In this document: positions 1 to 6,207 of the stretch, piece by piece
Numbering within the stretch: the first letter of the stretch is position 1
Layout of the letters: every line of letters begins with the position of its first letter
NCBI GenBank assembly: GCA_034666705.1
Contig: JAXDLH010000100.1
Location: 1 to 6,312 of the forward strand
Length of the DNA stretch: 6,312 bases
Reading direction: 5' to 3'
Origin: JAXDLH01 sp034666705
GTDB taxonomy: Bacteria; Chloroflexota; UBA6077; SHYK01
Program-made: the position numbers and the translations under genes
Notes under the pieces: model-generated
Seen by the model: only the letters and a program-made list of their open reading frames with translations
The model's database searches: none
Told to the model about the DNA's origin: nothing

Positions 1-1477
1 CCGGATAGTAGGTGTTGGCGCTGCCGAAGTTCGCCAGCACGTCCACGCGGCTCGGGTGTTGTTGCAGGTGAAAGGCTGGGAACGTGTAGATGTAGTCGTT
101 GTCGGCAGCCTGCTGCGGCGGGATCGACACCGTGGACACGCCTACTCCCACCGCTCGCCAGTACTCCGCCACCGCCTGGGTGGATTGCACCTGCAAGTTG
201 CTGTTCGCCCCAACGCGGATCTCCACCGCCAACGGCTGCCTGGCAGTGTCGCGCAGCCCACCATCGGCGTCCTTGCGGTAGCCGAGGTCGGCAAGCATCT
301 GGCTGGCTCGCTGGGGGTCATACGGGTAGCGCACCGCCGCGGAGATCGTGGCGTCGTACGTCGGATTGGCCGGGCTGAGGAAGCTGTCGGCGACCGGCGA
401 GAGCCCACGCTGGAGCGTATCCACCATCTGCTGGCGGTCGATCGCCGTCAGCAGGGCGCGCCGGAACTGGACGTTGGTGATAATCGGCGGATTGGTGTTG
501 ATGAACTGCGGGAAGACGACCACGATGAAGAGCATCTGGCCCTCCATCTTGCCTGCCGTCCACCGGTCGCGGGTGCGGATCGCGTCATCCGGACTCAGGC
601 CTCGCCCCATGGTGGCGTCAACCGTCCCAGACAATACGTTGGAAAGCATGGCGTTGACGTCCGCGATGAACTTCACCTCGACCTGATCGAGCCGGGGCCT
701 TCCCAGTACGTACTGGTCGTTCGCATCCAGCACGATGTGATTGCCCGGAATGAACTCGCGGACGCGGAATGGCCCGGAGCCCACGAAGTCGCCACCCCAG
801 TAAGGCAAGTCTGCCACCTTCGCCTTGTCCTGCGCATAGGTTCGGCTGAGCAGATGCTCCGGCAGTGGGGTCACGAACGTTCCGGTTTCCGGCCGCGGCC
901 CGAAGAGCGCATCGGCGTTGATAAACGGCTGTGACCAACTGACGACGATGGTCCGCGAGTCAGGCGTGTCGAGACGCTCAACCCACTTGTAGCCCGGATT
1001 GCGGAACTGGGGCAGATCGCTGCCGACCTGGTACGTAAAGGCGACGTCGGCCGCAGTCACGGGCGTGCCATCGTGCCACTGCGCGCCAGCGCGCACTTTC
1101 CAGATGGTCTCCATGTGGCCATCCGGAAAGATTTTCCATAGGCCATTTTCGATACTGGGTACCGCCTCGGCAAGCTGGGGGATGAGCAGGCCGTGGTCGT
1201 CGACGATCGTCAGTCCCGAGTTGACGAGGACCTCGACCGCCTCGGTACCGGGCAACGGTTTCGTAAAGGCGTTGATGACCAGGGGCGGATCGGCGAGGAT
1301 CGCCGCCGTGAGTCGCTTGGGACTATTGCCGGTCGGCACAGCCGGCGCGCCCGCCGGGGCGGCGCTGGTGCCCGCGCTGCTTGCTGGCGATGGCACAGCC
1401 CCACCAGGTTGCGGGCCAGCGCACGCGGCCAGCACCATGCAAACCAGAAGTAAGATGGGAACCAATCGCGCGTTCAT
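1..1477 (-). CDS. Peptide-type ABC transporter substrate-binding lipoprotein (SBP family 5), C-terminus cut by window edge
   Basis: Extracytoplasmic solute-binding component of an ABC importer of the oligopeptide/dipeptide class; it would capture ligand outside the membrane and deliver it to a permease not in this window. The minus frame is open without a stop from 1477 to base 1 (492 residues). Residues 5-18 are a hydrophobic leader ending in lipobox LAAC with Cys19, so it should be lipid-anchored. Residues 20-52 are an Ala/Pro/Ser/Gly tether. Family 5 hallmarks follow: WHDGTPVTAADVAFTY (134-149), GSGPFRVREF (233-242), VLSGTVDA (281-288) and FRRALLTAIDRQQMVD (338-353). Family members are usually about 500-600 residues, so perhaps 50-100 are missing. 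ATG at 1477 is chosen; TTG at 1483, two codons upstream in frame, is better spaced (8 bases) from GGAGGA and may be the true start. Ligand cannot be told from sequence: family 5 proteins bind peptides, nickel, sugars and other molecules. Confidence 0.93.
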   Translation of the reverse strand, partial: MNARLVPILLLVCMVLAACAGPQPGGAVPSPASSAGTSAAPAGAPAVPTGNSPKRLTAAILADPPLVINAFTKPLPGTEAVEVLVNSGLTIVDDHGLLIPQLAEAVPSIENGLWKIFPDGHMETIWKVRAGAQWHDGTPVTAADVAFTYQVGSDLPQFRNPGYKWVERLDTPDSRTIVVSWSQPFINADALFGPRPETGTFVTPLPEHLLSRTYAQDKAKVADLPYWGGDFVGSGPFRVREFIPGNHIVLDANDQYVLGRPRLDQVEVKFIADVNAMLSNVLSGTVDATMGRGLSPDDAIRTRDRWTAGKMEGQMLFIVVVFPQFINTNPPIITNVQFRRALLTAIDRQQMVDTLQRGLSPVADSFLSPANPTYDATISAAVRYPYDPQRASQMLADLGYRKDADGGLRDTARQPLAVEIRVGANSNLQVQSTQAVAEYWRAVGVGVSTVSIPPQQAADNDYIYTFPAFHLQQHPSRVDVLANFGSANTYYP

Positions 1478-1491
1478 GCCCAATGCCCGCT

Positions 1492-1497
1492 TCCTCC
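1492..1497 (-). promoter_or_regulatory. Ribosome binding site of the substrate-binding lipoprotein
   Basis: GGAGGA on the minus strand is a near-perfect Shine-Dalgarno. It lies 14 bases from the ATG at 1477 but 8 bases from an in-frame TTG at 1483, so it argues for TTG as the initiator; the leader would gain only two residues. Confidence 0.6.
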
Positions 1498-1567
1498 ACG
1501 TGGCATCCCTCGGGACCCTATGGTCCTCTGGGACGGCCCGCGACCGATTTTGGGCGGGCATGAGGCG

Positions 1568-1597
1568 AGTCTATGGACCTTGCGGATTGGCTGTCAA
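1568..1597 (-). promoter_or_regulatory. Sigma-70-like promoter for the substrate-binding lipoprotein gene
   Basis: On the minus strand a perfect -35 hexamer TTGACA (1597-1592) is followed after 18 bases by TAGACT (1573-1568), which matches four of six positions of TATAAT. Transcription would start near 1561, giving a leader of roughly 80 bases that contains a small 5-bp hairpin (GGACC/GGTCC around 1513-1526). Spacing and direction fit, but this is inferred from consensus only. Confidence 0.5.
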
Positions 1598-1786
1598 GGT
1601 CACGCGGGTCAAAGATCGTGGCGGACTGACCCTCCAAGGCGGATCGTGCCGTTCCTGGTCTAGCGGCGGTTCGGCGAGACTCTGACCTTGAGCACTGGCC
1701 GCCAGCCGCATGCTTGCCGCGCCCATGTAAGGCGGCGAGTCCGAGCTGTTTTAGCCCTCTCCTATGCCGTCGCGTGCGCGCCGCCG

Positions 1787-2164
1787 TTAACCCCAGCCCA
1801 CCGATCGTGTCCCAGGTCGCACCCATGGCGTAGGTGCCGCGCGCTCTGGGTCAGCGGGGATCCGATCGCCCGCCGGCGCCGGCGGCGTGGCACTCGGGAG
1901 GACGCTGGCGCCCGTAAGGTTGACGGGTGGTTGGTCCCAGGTTACCTGGAGATCGGGGGCGACGCGCCAGCCGTAGGCGGGCGGGGTGCATCCCATCTCG
2001 GCGACGATGTCTAAACACTGCAATTCGCGAGCGAAGGAGCCGCGTGGATTAGCGTTCCATAGTTGCACCAATTGGGTGCGAACGCCGCGTCCCAGCTCGG
2101 TGAGCCGGCGGCCAATTCCTCGATCCGTGGTGCGAAAGCGCCAGGTCAATGTCTGCATCACCAT
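1787..2164 (-). CDS. Hypothetical protein, 125 aa, with Pro/Ala-rich C-terminal tail
   Basis: No family recognised. The start at 2164 is chosen because AGGAG lies five bases upstream on the minus strand; the frame continues upstream to 2272 but without such support. Residues 1-60 look globular, with a likely helix at 17-37 (RGIGRRLTELGRGVRTQLVQ) and two cysteines (Cys50, Cys59). Residues 60-85 contain several aromatic residues (YGW, TWDQPP). From about residue 86 the tail is rich in Pro and Ala and probably disordered. There is no signal peptide or membrane segment. It lies upstream of, and on the same strand as, the lipoprotein gene, but the 309-base gap with its own promoter argues against one operon. 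Codon use is GC-rich in third positions, in keeping with neighbours. It could still be a spurious frame; a homologue search would settle that. Confidence 0.6.
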   Translation of the reverse strand: MVMQTLTWRFRTTDRGIGRRLTELGRGVRTQLVQLWNANPRGSFARELQCLDIVAEMGCTPPAYGWRVAPDLQVTWDQPPVNLTGASVLPSATPPAPAGDRIPADPERAAPTPWVRPGTRSVGWG

Positions 2165-2600
2165 GTTCGCTCCTGTGTCCTGCCAGAAGGCGCCAGCCCG
2201 AACGTTGTCGGGTTTCGCCAGCCAATTCGTCCGAATGGTGCTCGGGCGGCCCGGTCCCGTTGGACTACGCATATACAGAGTAGCGAGACAGGTGAAGGGC
2301 AGACACCGGGCAAATTACTGGAAATCTTGCCATCTACTAAGTCAATATGACCGATTATTCCGACGCAGCAGGCATCGTGAGCTGCTGGACACCAAGCCAG
2401 CCGGCATCCCGGTGGGCGAAGAATAGAGAGCATTCCCGTTCCACCAGGAGCCGCATCGTGGCGCCGAATCACCAGCGAACAGCGATTGAGCAGGTCTTGA
2501 GCATCCGATGGCCTGGAGGCGGACCCGCCACAGAACTAGACTGCAACTGCACGGCGGCAGGGCGCCGGCCGCGACACGACCGTGGGATGAGGAGGTTTCG
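2165..2600. other. Divergent non-coding region between the 125-aa gene and the small barrel-type gene
   Basis: 436 bases with no gene I can support. Promoters for both flanking genes should lie here. The stretch about 2281-2360 is more A+T rich than its surroundings. A weak plus-strand candidate is CTGGAG (2513-2518) with TAGACT (2537-2542), spacing 18, but its -35 matches poorly. A 6-bp hairpin CAGCAG/CTGCTG lies near 2367-2388. Overlapping frames on both strands have no good start context and look like chance. Confidence 0.45.
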
Positions 2601-2912
2601 ATGCGTGTGATGGTTAAGTTCTGGTTCCCGAACGCAGAGGGCAACGAGTTGACTGCGAGCGGCAAAATCGGGCAGATCTTCCAGCAGTTGGCGGAGGACC
2701 TGAAGCCCGAAGCGGCGTACTTCTACCCGGACGATGGCGAACGGGCGGGCCACTTCATCGTCGACGTAACCACCGGTGCGGATGTCGCGCTTACCTGCGA
2801 GCGGCTGTTCCACGGCCTGCACGCGAAGGTGGAGCTGGTCCCGGTCATGACAGCCGAGGATCTGCAGATGGCGCTCAGCGGCCTCGGGGCGGTGGCCACG
2901 CGCTACGCATAA
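2601..2912 (+). CDS. Small conserved-type protein, 103 aa, ferredoxin-like/dimeric alpha-beta barrel pattern
   Basis: The translation reads as beta (RVMVKFWFP, 2-10), helix (GKIGQIFQQLAEDL, 21-34), beta hairpin (EAAYFYPDDGERAGHFIVDV, 37-56), helix (ADVALTCERLFHGL, 60-73), beta (AKVELVPVM, 75-83), helix (AEDLQMALSG, 85-94). That order suits a ferredoxin-like fold of the dimeric alpha-beta barrel type. It resembles, from memory, a group of roughly 100-residue bacterial proteins with a DLKPEAAYF-like segment and a PVMTxEDL-like end, some misannotated as pantothenate synthetase; their activity is unknown. The ATG at 2601 is chosen because AGGAGG ends six bases upstream, although the frame is open further back to 2508. 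It stands alone on the plus strand, with 435 bases before the next gene. No signal peptide or membrane segment; probably cytoplasmic. Confidence 0.85.
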   Translation: MRVMVKFWFPNAEGNELTASGKIGQIFQQLAEDLKPEAAYFYPDDGERAGHFIVDVTTGADVALTCERLFHGLHAKVELVPVMTAEDLQMALSGLGAVATRYA

Positions 2913-3069
2913 GTTTGGTGCCAGCGCACGACCCGAGCCGGCAGCCGTTGCGGATGACCGTTCCACTGCTCTGATCCACCGCAGGTTCCAGAAACGAACG
3001 GGGAACGCCAAGATTGACCTCGCTGCGGCCGGCCGCCCGATCGCTTCCGACCGCTCTCGACCAACGGCT

Positions 3070-3111
3070 CGCCGAGCCCTGGGGGCGACGTGCCGCGCCC
3101 AGGGCTCGGCG
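3070..3111. repeat. Perfect 14-bp inverted repeat, REP-like palindrome or hairpin
   Basis: Left arm CGCCGAGCCCTGGG (3070-3083) is exactly complementary to right arm CCCAGGGCTCGGCG (3098-3111), with a 14-base loop. A further G-T pair extends it outward. It sits in the middle of an intergenic region, about 160 bases from the upstream stop and about 240 from the next start. There is no T-run on either side, so it is not a classical intrinsic terminator, though high-GC genomes often use T-poor hairpins. Its composition and intergenic placement resemble dispersed REP/MITE-type palindromes; only one copy is in this window. Confidence 0.65.
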
Positions 3112-3172
3112 GAGTGAGGCGACGGGATTCGATCGCGCACCCACCCACGTGATGCTCTGCAGCAATAACTGC

Positions 3173-3181
3173 TGGTATATA
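3173..3181 (+). promoter_or_regulatory. Possible extended -10 promoter element upstream of the SET/QueC-like pair
   Basis: TGGTATATA combines a TG dinucleotide one base before a TATA-type hexamer, in an otherwise GC-rich stretch. A transcript from here would have a leader of roughly 155 bases before the SET start. No convincing -35 is present, so confidence is low. Confidence 0.25.
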
Positions 3182-3347
3182 GATCCCCTCGCCCTGCACA
3201 ATGCCATTGCGGTCGGCCTGCCGATGCCATGCGGTGAACGGGGCAGTAGAGATTCGATACGCTGCGGCCGACCGGCACGCCCACGCCAGAGTTGGGCGAT
3301 GGATCGCGAGTAGCACAGGGTTTAGAGTATCGCGGGGGGCGCGCGCA

Positions 3348-3716
3348 GTGAACGAAACTGACCCACGCTTCTATGTGGCGCCGTCCACGATACCTGGAGC
3401 AGGGCGCGGCCTTTTTGCGAGTGTGCCACTCGAGGCCGGCGCCAAACTTGCAGTGCTCGGGGTCCTGATCGAACGGGGATCGCTTGCGGACGAGTGCACG
3501 CAATTTGCGGACGCGCACAAGATGCGCGTGGGCGAGAGCGGGCTCATGATCCCGCTCGGATTCGCCGGAATGGTCAACCATTCGCTGGACCCCAACGTAG
3601 AAAAACAGGTGGAGGGCACTACGCTCTACTTGTGCACGCTGCGCCCCATCGCCGCACATGAGGAGTTGTTCTACACCTATTCGGACTACGCCAGGGATCG
3701 CTTTGGATTGGATTGA
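3348..3716 (+). CDS. SET-domain protein (putative protein lysine methyltransferase), 122 aa
   Basis: SET-domain enzymes transfer a methyl group from S-adenosylmethionine to protein lysine side chains. Visible motifs in order are GAGRGLFA (17-24, cofactor-binding N-terminal SET motif), NHSLDPN (77-83, the NHS pseudoknot motif), and EELFYTY (105-111), equivalent to the GEELxxxY end motif, with Tyr111 the probable catalytic tyrosine. No pre-SET and no cysteine post-SET segment is present, so this is a minimal bacterial form of about usual single-domain length. The GTG at 3348 is chosen because family similarity begins just after it and a G-rich stretch precedes it; the frame is open back to 3201 but that part is not SET-like. 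Its last 14 bases overlap the downstream PP-loop gene, implying coupled translation. The substrate is unknown and could be the partner protein or a ribosomal or DNA-binding protein. Confidence 0.85.
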   Translation: MNETDPRFYVAPSTIPGAGRGLFASVPLEAGAKLAVLGVLIERGSLADECTQFADAHKMRVGESGLMIPLGFAGMVNHSLDPNVEKQVEGTTLYLCTLRPIAAHEELFYTYSDYARDRFGLD

Positions 3717-4407
3717 TCGCGCCGAGCTCCCCGCGTCTCTCTCCCAACCGGTGTGCGTCCTCGTCAGCGGCGGGGTCGATAGTGCGGTCTTGACCTGGCT
3801 CGAATTGCAGGACGGCTGGGAGGTGCAGCCCGTCTACGTGCGGACCGGCATGAAGTGGGAGGATGTGGAGTTTGGCTGGCTGCAGCAGTATCTCGCCGCG
3901 ATCGCCACGCCGCGCCTTCGACCACTCCGCGAGCTGGCGTTCCCGCTGGGCGACATCTACGGGTCCCACTGGAGTGTTGGCGGCGCCGGCCGGCCCAGCT
4001 TCGACGCGGCCAACGACGCTGATTTCCTACCCGGCCGGAACATCATTCTGATCTCGAAGACCGCGGTCTTCTGCGTACTCCACGGGATTGAGCGCATCGC
4101 CTCAGGCGTGCTGGCGGCGAACCCGTTCCCGGATGCCACCGACGAGTTTTTCGACACACTGGCGATGACCCTGTCGATGGGGCTGGCGGCGCCAATTCGG
4201 ATCGAGAGGCCGTTCGCGCATTTGCACAAACGAGACGTAGTCAAGCTCGGGGCGCATCTCCCACTGGAGCTCACCTTCACCTGCAACAATCCCGTCGGGG
4301 AGCACCATTGTGGCGACTGCAATAAGTGCGCCGAGCGCCAGCAGGGCTTCGAGGAGGCCGGCGTGCCGGATCGCACGGAGTACGCGCAAGCCCAGCGGCG
4401 CATCTGA
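3703..4407 (+). CDS. QueC-like PP-loop protein (7-cyano-7-deazaguanine synthase family), 234 aa
   Basis: QueC enzymes adenylate 7-carboxy-7-deazaguanine with ATP and convert it to the nitrile preQ0, used for queuosine and related bases. Seen here are the PP-loop SGGVDS (22-27), PGRN (110-113), and a four-cysteine zinc site C194-x8-C203-x2-C206-x2-C209 followed by AERQQGFEEAG, all typical of the family, as is the length. The region that in canonical QueC reads like SGYPDCRDEF reads NPFPDATDEFF (140-150) here, so the substrate may differ. Start choice: TTG at 3703 has AGGGA six bases or so upstream and overlaps the SET gene by 14 bases; ATG at 3658 in the same frame would add 15 residues and overlap by 59. 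No QueD, QueE or QueF is in the window. It belongs to the family with high confidence, but I would not assign the gene symbol queC because the divergent substrate region makes function uncertain. Confidence 0.9.
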   Translation: MDWIDRAELPASLSQPVCVLVSGGVDSAVLTWLELQDGWEVQPVYVRTGMKWEDVEFGWLQQYLAAIATPRLRPLRELAFPLGDIYGSHWSVGGAGRPSFDAANDADFLPGRNIILISKTAVFCVLHGIERIASGVLAANPFPDATDEFFDTLAMTLSMGLAAPIRIERPFAHLHKRDVVKLGAHLPLELTFTCNNPVGEHHCGDCNKCAERQQGFEEAGVPDRTEYAQAQRRI

Positions 4408-4490
4408 AGTCTGTGCCAATCGGGTGGTGCGAACCCGCGCCATCGCGGTAGGCGGCTCGATTGTGAGCTGCAGCGCCTCCGCTGAGTAGA

Positions 4491-4555
4491 GCGCGCGATG
4501 GCGGACGCGGCTCAAAGAGGCGATCGCCTCAGGCGCCTACGCCGCCATCGTGCGC
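4491..4555. repeat. Nested inverted repeat with a perfect 14-bp palindrome at its centre
   Basis: Outer arms GCGCGCGATGGCGG (4491-4504) and CCGCCATCGTGCGC (4542-4555) pair at 13 of 14 positions, the other being G-T. The enclosed segment holds GAGGCGATCGCCTC (4517-4530), its own perfect reverse complement. Both symmetries share almost the same centre, near 4523. It lies between two convergent genes, 83 bases beyond the QueC-like stop and 65 beyond the bicupin stop, where a bidirectional transcription stop would be useful. No T-run flanks it, so a protein-binding or cruciform role is equally open. Confidence 0.6.
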
Positions 4556-4580
4556 AGCACCCTACAACCTACGGAAGGTG

Positions 4581-4615
4581 ACCCGGCACGATCGTAAACC
4601 GGAGCTATGCCGGGT
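4581..4615 (-). terminator. Hairpin just past the bicupin stop, possible T-poor terminator
   Basis: ACCCGGCA (4581-4588) and TGCCGGGT (4608-4615) form a perfect 8-bp stem around a 19-base loop, starting five bases after the bicupin stop on the minus strand. Position suits transcription termination or 3'-end protection of the operon mRNA. The lack of a following T-run and the long loop keep confidence low. Confidence 0.35.
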
Positions 4616-4620
4616 GAGCC

Positions 4621-5781
4621 TCAGTCGCCGTCCATGTCTTCACCATATGGCCACTGGTAATTGGGGGTGGTGTAGCACTCCTCCGGCATGGCGCTCACCA
4701 TGCCGCGCTTCGCCAGCTCCCCCTCGAATCGCCGGCGCACCCAGGGATCCTCCTGCGAGTAATCAATCTGGTGGCTCTCACGAAAAGCCGGGATGTGGCC
4801 ATTCAGCTTGAGATAGCGCGCGGGCTCTTGCCCGAGGTTGAAGTGCTGGTGATACCACATGTGCGGCGGCACGAGAAGGCTTCCCTCTTTCCACTCACAC
4901 ACCAGACGCTCGTTCGTGTCGGGCTTCCATAGGACCGAGTACCCCTCGCCCCGAGGGATCACGATCACCGCGCCGGCGTCGTGTTTGTGACCCATCTTGT
5001 ACCGCTGCGTCGGGAAAACCGACATGCTGGCATGCGTCGCTCCCAACCCACCGTAGACTGAGCCAAACGCGACCGTCATGCCGCCTCCGCCCCGCCGCTG
5101 ATACGATTCGAGGTTCTCCCACGCCGACACGTCGGGGAAGAAGTTCGAGGTCCAAACGGCGCGCTGGTTTATCCCCTCTGCGGCCTTCGCTACCTTGGCC
5201 TCAGCGAAGATGTCCTGCTCGCCGTAAAGAATGCTGGTATCGATCACCGGGCTGTTGAAGAACACGTCGCGGTTGGAGATCAACGAGGCAGCAATGTCGA
5301 GCCGACTGCTGTGGACGAGCCGCGCCGGCTGATCGCCGCGCAGATTGCTCAACTCGTAGCTGTAGTTCGGCGGGATGAAGAACAGGCTGTGCGGCTGAAA
5401 CTCGAAGCTCTTCTTCGGCCGACCTTCGGCCCAGATACTGCACATCCCGTAGCCGGAGAGCACGTAGACCTTCTCGTCCATCAACATCTTGAATGGCGCG
5501 GTCGTCTTGCCCGGCGGTACCTCGGTGAGCTTGACGTCCAATACACGCCACTGGCCGTCGAGCTGCAGGATCGCCGCGCCGCACTCTTTTTCTTCCCACC
5601 AGCCGACCTCGATCGTGCGCATGTCGACAATGTGGTTCCCACGGTAGATCGGAATGCCCTGCAGCGCCAGGCTCTCGATCCATTCGTCGTACCAGGAGAT
5701 CTTGCGCCCGAGTTGGCCCGGCTCAACCCGGGAATAGCTGCCAAATGTAACCGTAGGGTCCTGCGTTGCTTGCGCCAACAT
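4621..5781 (-). CDS. Bicupin protein, gentisate 1,2-dioxygenase-like metal site, 386 aa
   Basis: Two cupin barrels. The N-terminal one (about 84-160) keeps the spacing of both cupin motifs but not the metal ligands: the HxH positions are occupied by other residues, Glu103 and Gly110 remain, and Tyr142 stands where motif 2 has His. The C-terminal one (about 250-330) has H265-x-H267 and, in G300-x5-P306-x-M-x2-H311-x3-N315, the third His with exact motif 2 spacing; the usual motif 1 Glu is Ala271. A three-His site without Glu is the arrangement of gentisate and hydroxynaphthoate ring-cleaving dioxygenases, so an Fe(II) dioxygenase is plausible, but those enzymes often have the site in the first cupin and the substrate is unknown. 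ATG at 5781 has GAGGAG only three bases upstream; the TTG codon next in frame would be better spaced. It is probably the last gene of a minus operon, 41 bases after the 114-residue gene. Confidence 0.85.
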   Translation of the reverse strand: MLAQATQDPTVTFGSYSRVEPGQLGRKISWYDEWIESLALQGIPIYRGNHIVDMRTIEVGWWEEKECGAAILQLDGQWRVLDVKLTEVPPGKTTAPFKMLMDEKVYVLSGYGMCSIWAEGRPKKSFEFQPHSLFFIPPNYSYELSNLRGDQPARLVHSSRLDIAASLISNRDVFFNSPVIDTSILYGEQDIFAEAKVAKAAEGINQRAVWTSNFFPDVSAWENLESYQRRGGGGMTVAFGSVYGGLGATHASMSVFPTQRYKMGHKHDAGAVIVIPRGEGYSVLWKPDTNERLVCEWKEGSLLVPPHMWYHQHFNLGQEPARYLKLNGHIPAFRESHQIDYSQEDPWVRRRFEGELAKRGMVSAMPEECYTTPNYQWPYGEDMDGD

Positions 5782-5822
5782 TCACTCCTCTGCGACGACG
5801 GTGCGGAAATACGAATGTCGAG

Positions 5823-6167
5823 TTACTGGCCGCTCGGGTGGTACGGGTGCGGATCGCGGCCTTGCGACCGGTACCAGTGCGAGATCCCTCCCAGGTAGAG
5901 CGCGGGGTCGACACTCAACACGTCACCGGTCTCGGACCGTGCCATGACGAGGTCTCCCCACTCCTGGGGCGCGTGCTGGGTATGATCGACGCCGTTGCCG
6001 GACGTTGGGTGCGCCATCGCGTCCAGACCGGCCATGTCGTTGAGGAAGTCGGTCAGCAAGTCGATGTCGGCCACCCAGATCTTCATGACCTTATTGCTGC
6101 CATTCTCGATCGCGAGGATGGTGTCATCGCCCTCGGCCCGGCTGCGCCATTCGATGCGGAATGCCAT
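5823..6167 (-). CDS. Hypothetical protein, 114 aa, His-rich C-terminal half
   Basis: Not a family I recognise. The first 50 residues read like two or three beta strands plus a helix (FRIEWRSR, TILAIENGSNKVMKIWVADIDLLTDFLNDM). The second half carries six histidines (53, 62, 65, 97, 107, 110), including DHTQHAPQEWGD (61-72) and a DPHPYHP end, with conserved-looking tryptophans. No signal peptide, no membrane segment. The ATG at 6167 has GGAGAG immediately upstream. It lies 40 bases after the preceding stop and 41 before the bicupin start, so the three are very likely co-transcribed and it may be a small partner of the bicupin. Composition and codon use fit the neighbours. A metal-binding role is possible from the histidines but is inference. 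Confidence 0.85.
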   Translation of the reverse strand: MAFRIEWRSRAEGDDTILAIENGSNKVMKIWVADIDLLTDFLNDMAGLDAMAHPTSGNGVDHTQHAPQEWGDLVMARSETGDVLSVDPALYLGGISHWYRSQGRDPHPYHPSGQ

Positions 6168-6207
6168 AGCTCTCCATTTCTACGCCGAGCAGGCCTACCT
6201 CGCAGGC

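Larger units (their letters stand above)
1478..1786. other. Intergenic region between two minus-strand genes
   Basis: About 309 bases between the stop of the 125-residue gene and the start of the lipoprotein gene. It holds the promoter and ribosome binding site listed separately. Open frames crossing it have Arg/Ala-rich, low-quality translations and no supporting ribosome binding site. I see no clear intrinsic terminator after the stop at 1787. Confidence 0.5.
2913..3347. other. Non-coding region with REP-like palindrome, upstream of the SET gene
   Basis: 435 bases without a supportable gene. Frames on both strands run through it, but their translations are low quality and they have no ribosome binding site. 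It contains the long palindrome at 3070-3111 and a possible extended -10 promoter element near 3173-3181, both listed separately, and a small hairpin CAGCA/TGCTG near 3160-3174. Confidence 0.5.

Noticed and set aside
56..934. 292-codon open frame on the plus strand
   Set aside because: It is antisense to the clear family 5 solute-binding protein, and its Arg/His/Val-rich translation is typical of an antisense shadow in GC-rich DNA.
1870..1885. Perfect 16-bp palindrome CCGCCGGCGCCGGCGG
   Set aside because: It lies inside the Pro/Ala codons of the 125-residue gene (CCG, GCG and GGC codons) and is explained by codon repetition.
2903..3316. 137-codon minus-strand frame across the gap upstream of the SET gene
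   Set aside because: Its Pro/Gly/Arg-rich middle is just the translation of the palindrome; no ribosome binding site or family signal.
2469..3659. 396-codon open frame on the minus strand
   Set aside because: It runs antisense across the 103-residue gene, a palindrome and the SET gene; the translation is Arg/Ala/His-rich without a family signature and has no ribosome binding site.
4518..4531. HIP1-like core as evidence of a cyanobacterial genome
   Set aside because: HIP1 is abundant in cyanobacteria, yet only one such core occurs in 6.3 kb and the rest of the window does not look cyanobacterial.
5311..5898. 195-codon open frame on the plus strand
   Set aside because: Antisense to the bicupin and 114-residue genes, both of which have motifs or operon context; no ribosome binding site.
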